64,000 nucleotides of DNA. Origin: Reticulitermes speratus. Lineage: Eukaryota; Arthropoda; Insecta; Blattodea; Rhinotermitidae. Below, piece by piece: positions 60,409 through 64,000 of the stretch. Position numbers and translations under genes: made by a program. Positions within the stretch are counted from its first letter, which is position 1. Each line of letters opens with the position of its first letter. The stretch is from positions 16,299,936-16,363,935 of the forward strand of contig JAJKFL010000008.1 of the NCBI GenBank assembly GCA_021186555.1, given 5' to 3'. The notes beneath the pieces are model-generated. The model was not told where the DNA came from. It ran no database searches and saw only the letters and a program-made list of their open reading frames with translations.

Positions 60409-63400
60409 AACATGTTACTTAACATTGTTAGACTAACGAAGTATAGAAAGGCACAATGATCTTAGAAAGCAGTAGGTTTAGGGAAATAAGAATTACGTGC
60501 CTATTTTGGTTATTAAAAACTCTGGAAAAGGAAATATCCTGGGTTAAGTAGCTAGGATAATACTAAATGAGTCGCCTCTTCTTTCGGTACGCTCTAATAG
60601 GCCTGTTAAAGCCGCAGACAAGAGTTCGGGGTGTGTATTTCTTTACCACGGTATCTGTGAGAACATCTGACGCGCGCGTTTTATAGCTGAGTGGAACTTT
60701 TGAGTCCAGACAGAAGTGACTGAAGGGGAATTGCATTTAACTGGTAAATAAAAGAAACGTCTGCAAGAAAGCAGACACCAACGCCATGTTAAGTGTGCCG
60801 TCTGTCGCCACTTGACGACTCGTCCGTCGTTAGGAGACGGCCCCGATAGGGTAGCTGTGAGTAAGCATCTGGGAACAGACGATAAGTTGCGGTTGTCCAG
60901 GTTTTGAGTTAGGCGTGGAGTTAGAGTAACATACTGACGTGTTACGTGTTACGATATGTTGCACAGAGATTCAGACCTGGAAGCAAACAATGGGAAGAAG
61001 TCATGTAAAACTTGGAAGCCGGAAAACCTTAAGCATTAAGGATTAAGGAAGAGACACCCTAGGATACCTAGAAATGGATTAACCTGGCCGAAATAATATG
61101 TGAGTGTGTAATCTGGTAAACGAGTCAGATTAAGATTGCTTGCTGGTTCTTTAATTATTAAGGTGTTGTACCTGTAAGTGTCTTTAAAAAAAACCCTCGA
61201 CTCATTATTAAATTATGCGACTGCTGTTTTTCATTTGCAGAAGTAATGCAGCTTCGGATGATCGGAAAATATGAAAACGAATTTTGAGTAGTTCAGGGTA
61301 ATAAGGGAAGGGGTTTTAAGGGTATCATTCCGATTTTCGGCCAGTAATAAGGATGAAATTAACGAGAAACCTCTTTCAGAATTACTGGTAACCCAGCCGA
61401 TCTTCGAACCTAGTGTTACCTGGATGCAGGCCTGTAAACCTGCAGCTACAGTGGTGAAATTTCAGTTCATCTGGTTAGATAAACATTTCGTGAACAAAGC
61501 CTTGCGCCACGGAGAGTTAGCGAATTATTTGTACTACTTTATACGACATATCTGACATATTTATCACAGAGAACACGCGGTACTTATAGGGCCACTTTAA
61601 GACATGTCTGGACCGGGTTGCAAAAATAAATTTCGGGGCCCCATATAGCTGTGTTCCTGAACTGACAATACAGATAAATCATTGTAAGAATTTACGTACA
61701 AAATCTGAAATACAACCAGCCTTTTCGGCGCCTCCCGAACGGTGGGGCCCCATGCAGCCGCATACTTTGTGATAGCCTCACGCCGCGTCTGGGTACTTTG
61801 TCGGATTTTCTAAGGAATTAAAAATATTATGCTGAGTCTCCAAGGCTACGTATCTCCATATCGCCATATGCCCAGTGATAGTCAATACACTTCCATCCTT
61901 TCGGGTGCCTTGTAGTGGTCAGATCATTTTGTGTTGGTATTATATTTTTTTACAGTTCTGTTTAAGTTTATAGTCTATTTCATCTTTTAATAGGCCAAAA
62001 TTTGATAATATCCAATAGAAAGTAATAGAGATATCTTTGTGTAATTTGTTGACACTGATTTTTCGCATAATATTTTCTGAGTATTGGTAAAATTCCATAT
62101 TGTAGTTTATTGGTGTCGTAAGAGAATGACTTCATCAGGAAATTGTCAATAATTTTAAAAATAAAGCATCAAAGGTTGGTTTAAATTTCTGTGGGGCTAT
62201 TAACCCTACAAATGCCATAGATAGAAAATTTTGACCTTCAAAGAACTGTTATATGTGAGAGAAAGTGACATTCGTTGACATCTTATTTGAACTACGCAGC
62301 CAGTAAGCACATGGAAGAAATCCTCCCCACATTTGGAATTTTCATGAATTTGTATATTTTAATCGGCCGTGAAGGAAGTGCAACTTAGATAAGTTGAAAT
62401 GTCACCGTAGGTATCAGACTGTCGGTAAAACTACTGTAAGCCTAATCTCATATTCTATATCGGGGTTGTGTTAACTTGGTGGATGGCGGTGTCTGTCGAG
62501 TACTTCAGGAAAGGTAATACAACTATACGGAATAATGTTGGAATTGCTGGCTTCCGTGATTGAAATTCTGCGTGTAACTGGCTGATCCGTGGCACGGTGT
62601 TTCCAACACTGATGCAAAAATTATTCGTAGAACATGCTATGTTCCTCTATGATGTAGTAATAAATTTAATCCCAATATCTGAGGATGTGCCCTAAGGGAG
62701 TGTCAAATCGGTTTGGCTGGTAAAGGCGCTGAGGCAAGATGTAAGGCTGTAGAATTCGCCAACATCTACTAGAGATCGTAGATACTTCATCACTGCCATC
62801 TCGAAAATCCAATCACGCTTACGTCGATCGCTACTGGGAAGCAGAGTAGGTCACGACACAAGTACTATAGTCGACTCAGCTGAATTGCTCTGATCTTGGC
62901 AGTGGTTTTGCAGGGGAAGGCAGACCGTTACCTGATTACGACCAGTAACCGATGTAGTCAAATTAAAATGCTTTGGAATTAAGAGCAGTTGTATCTTGTT
63001 TTACGAGTTAATTACGTTACTGTTTATTGTGTTCTGTGCTGTGAAGATCAAAGTTGTTTTCGAGAGTCGAGCACAATACTTGGGTCCCCTCAACATGATT
63101 CTAACTAATTCGCACTTCATCTTTAGAGCCCATGCAATATTCGGGTTCTCTAACTTGTAAATAACACTCATCAATCTGAGGGGTTTCATTTACCTTAGAA
63201 CCAATAGTAAGCTTCGTATCTTGTGACTTCTGACACTAATCTTCTAATGTAAGTACTTCGTACCGAATGTGTTCGTTTTTCAGCCGTTTAATGTTTGGAA
63301 AAGACAGTAAATAATCACATTGACATTCATGAAAAGTTAGGACTAAACTACTGTAAAAATAATTGCTTTCATTGAGTTCATGACCTTCCTTATTCGAGTT

Positions 63401-63429
63401 CCGTCTCCCACCAGAAGGCATATAGATTA
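60409..63429. other. unassigned DNA
   Basis: No gene recognised. Two GGGGCCCCAT strings at about 61637 and 61745 bound a short interval of unknown nature. Confidence 0.4.
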
Positions 63430-63590
63430 AAATGTATGGGATTATAGTGTTACATGTTTTATGTGAGAAGGGATCGTGGTCTGTCACCCTAAGGGAAGAT
63501 CATGGTTTGAAGAAACTTCTGCTGGGAAGAATATGTGATCTTCAGAAAGAGGAAGTAGCAGGAAGATGGAGAAAAATGCGTAATGAGGAG
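63430..63590 (+). mobile_element. LINE fragment, plus orientation, interrupted by SINE2
   Basis: The plus-strand frame reads CEKGSWSVTLREDHGLKKLL, then LGRICDLQKEEVAGRWRKMR, then NEEP. It corresponds to the LYGCETWSxTLREEHRLRVFENxVLRKIFGxKREEVxGxWRRLHNEE segment of the non-LTR family. It stops exactly where the SINE2 copy begins, suggesting the SINE landed in the LINE or that the LINE was truncated there. Confidence 0.6.
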
Positions 63591-63862
63591 CCGGGATTGC
63601 TTAGTCGGTATGGTAACTAGTTTAAATGCTGGACGATCCGGGATTGCGTAGTCGGTATGGTAACTAGTTTAAAGGCTGGACGATTCGGGATTCGATTCCC
63701 AGCTTCCTATTTAATATGTACCGGATTTGTTTCCTGGGAGTTAAATGGCCGGGGCGTAAAGTTGACAGCTCACCTCCACGTAATGTCGAGATTAACGCTT
63801 AGTACAACTGTACCTCTTTTTCCCTCATATGCCTGCATGGCGTGGACAGGGGCAAAGTTACT
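63591..63862 (+). repeat. SINE2 copy C with tandem-duplicated head
   Basis: The head is present twice: 63593-63639 and 63640-63686 are 47-bp direct copies with three differences (landmark AGTCGGTATGGTAACTAG). The B box GGGATTCGATTCCCAG follows only the second copy. The body has GGAGTTAAATGGCCGGGGCG and CTTTTTCCCTCATATGCCTG. The frame at 63657-63869 is an artefact. Confidence 0.85.
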
Positions 63863-64000
63863 ATTGTAACCATAACGTTTTACTCCTCACTAAAGTAACT
63901 TGAATGATCAATTCGAGGAGAATGAAATGGACGTTTAATGTGGCCCACATGGCAGAGATGAAAATGACTACTAAATTTTAGCCGGAAACATATACGGCAG

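Noticed and set aside
1-64000. CRISPR array, phage or bacterial defence system, operon
   Set aside because: No regularly spaced direct repeats with unique spacers, no dense same-strand genes and no ribosome-binding-site pattern; the sequence is eukaryotic in character.

Overview
The window looks like non-coding nuclear DNA from a large, AT-rich, repeat-loaded animal genome, most likely an insect. The best hint is a tRNA-derived SINE present in seven copies. Its antisense strand gives the FEPA...QTHALD..ATGIG string that I recall from spurious 'proteins' of cockroach and termite assemblies. A blattodean source (a cockroach such as Periplaneta, or a termite) is therefore my leading inference, not something proved here. 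No reading frame in 64 kb looks like an intact host gene. The longest (168 codons, 57970-58476) lies antisense to a decayed LINE, and the others are short, overlap one another in several frames, or fall inside repeats. I found no tRNA or rRNA gene, CRISPR array, bacterial or phage gene, or complete mobile element.

Layout. 1-12.7 kb: mostly unassigned AT-rich DNA with microsatellites, single arms of a fold-back repeat (family C), a 5'-truncated SINE1 (5.6 kb), and LINE remnants at 9.6 and 10.9 kb. 12.7-25 kb: two pogo/Tigger-like DNA transposon derivatives (13.4 kb, with a transposase tail; 17.0-18.0 kb, with a broken CENP-B-type transposase N-terminus), two LINE tails in opposite orientation (18.65-19.0 kb), three SINE1 copies, and a terminal-inverted-repeat element with a GACGGACAGAC tract (21.0-21.5 kb). 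25-36 kb: a GC-richer unexplained block (25.6-26.5 kb), a family E fold-back (27.9-28.3 kb), a second SINE family (SINE2, 30.8 kb), a TTAA-flanked element (31.7 kb), another SINE1 and a family C fold-back (35.0 kb). 36-45 kb: a 36-bp inverted repeat framed by a 19-bp direct repeat (36.4-36.7 kb), SINE1, two hAT-like non-autonomous elements (38.4 and 43.5 kb), fold-backs at 38.9, 44.1 and 44.4 kb, and the longest LINE remnant (40.1-41.1 kb), inside which a 49-bp piece has expanded to five tandem copies. 45-64 kb: a third tRNA-like repeat, LINE fragments (48.8, 55.3, 58.2, 63.4 kb), an internally deleted Tc1/mariner-type transposase pseudogene (54.6-55.0 kb), SINE1, two SINE2 copies (the last with a 47-bp tandem duplication), and a second GGCGCGTTCGC-ended element with two internal repeat units (58.5-59.1 kb).

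The genes do not work together as a system: this is a graveyard of several transposon classes in which short non-autonomous units (SINEs, MITE-like and fold-back elements) are the dominant recognisable content. The most interesting structures are the recurring fold-back families, the repeat-tailed inverted-repeat element and the LINE-internal minisatellite. All repeat assignments come from reading copies against one another and from remembered family motifs; no search was run.
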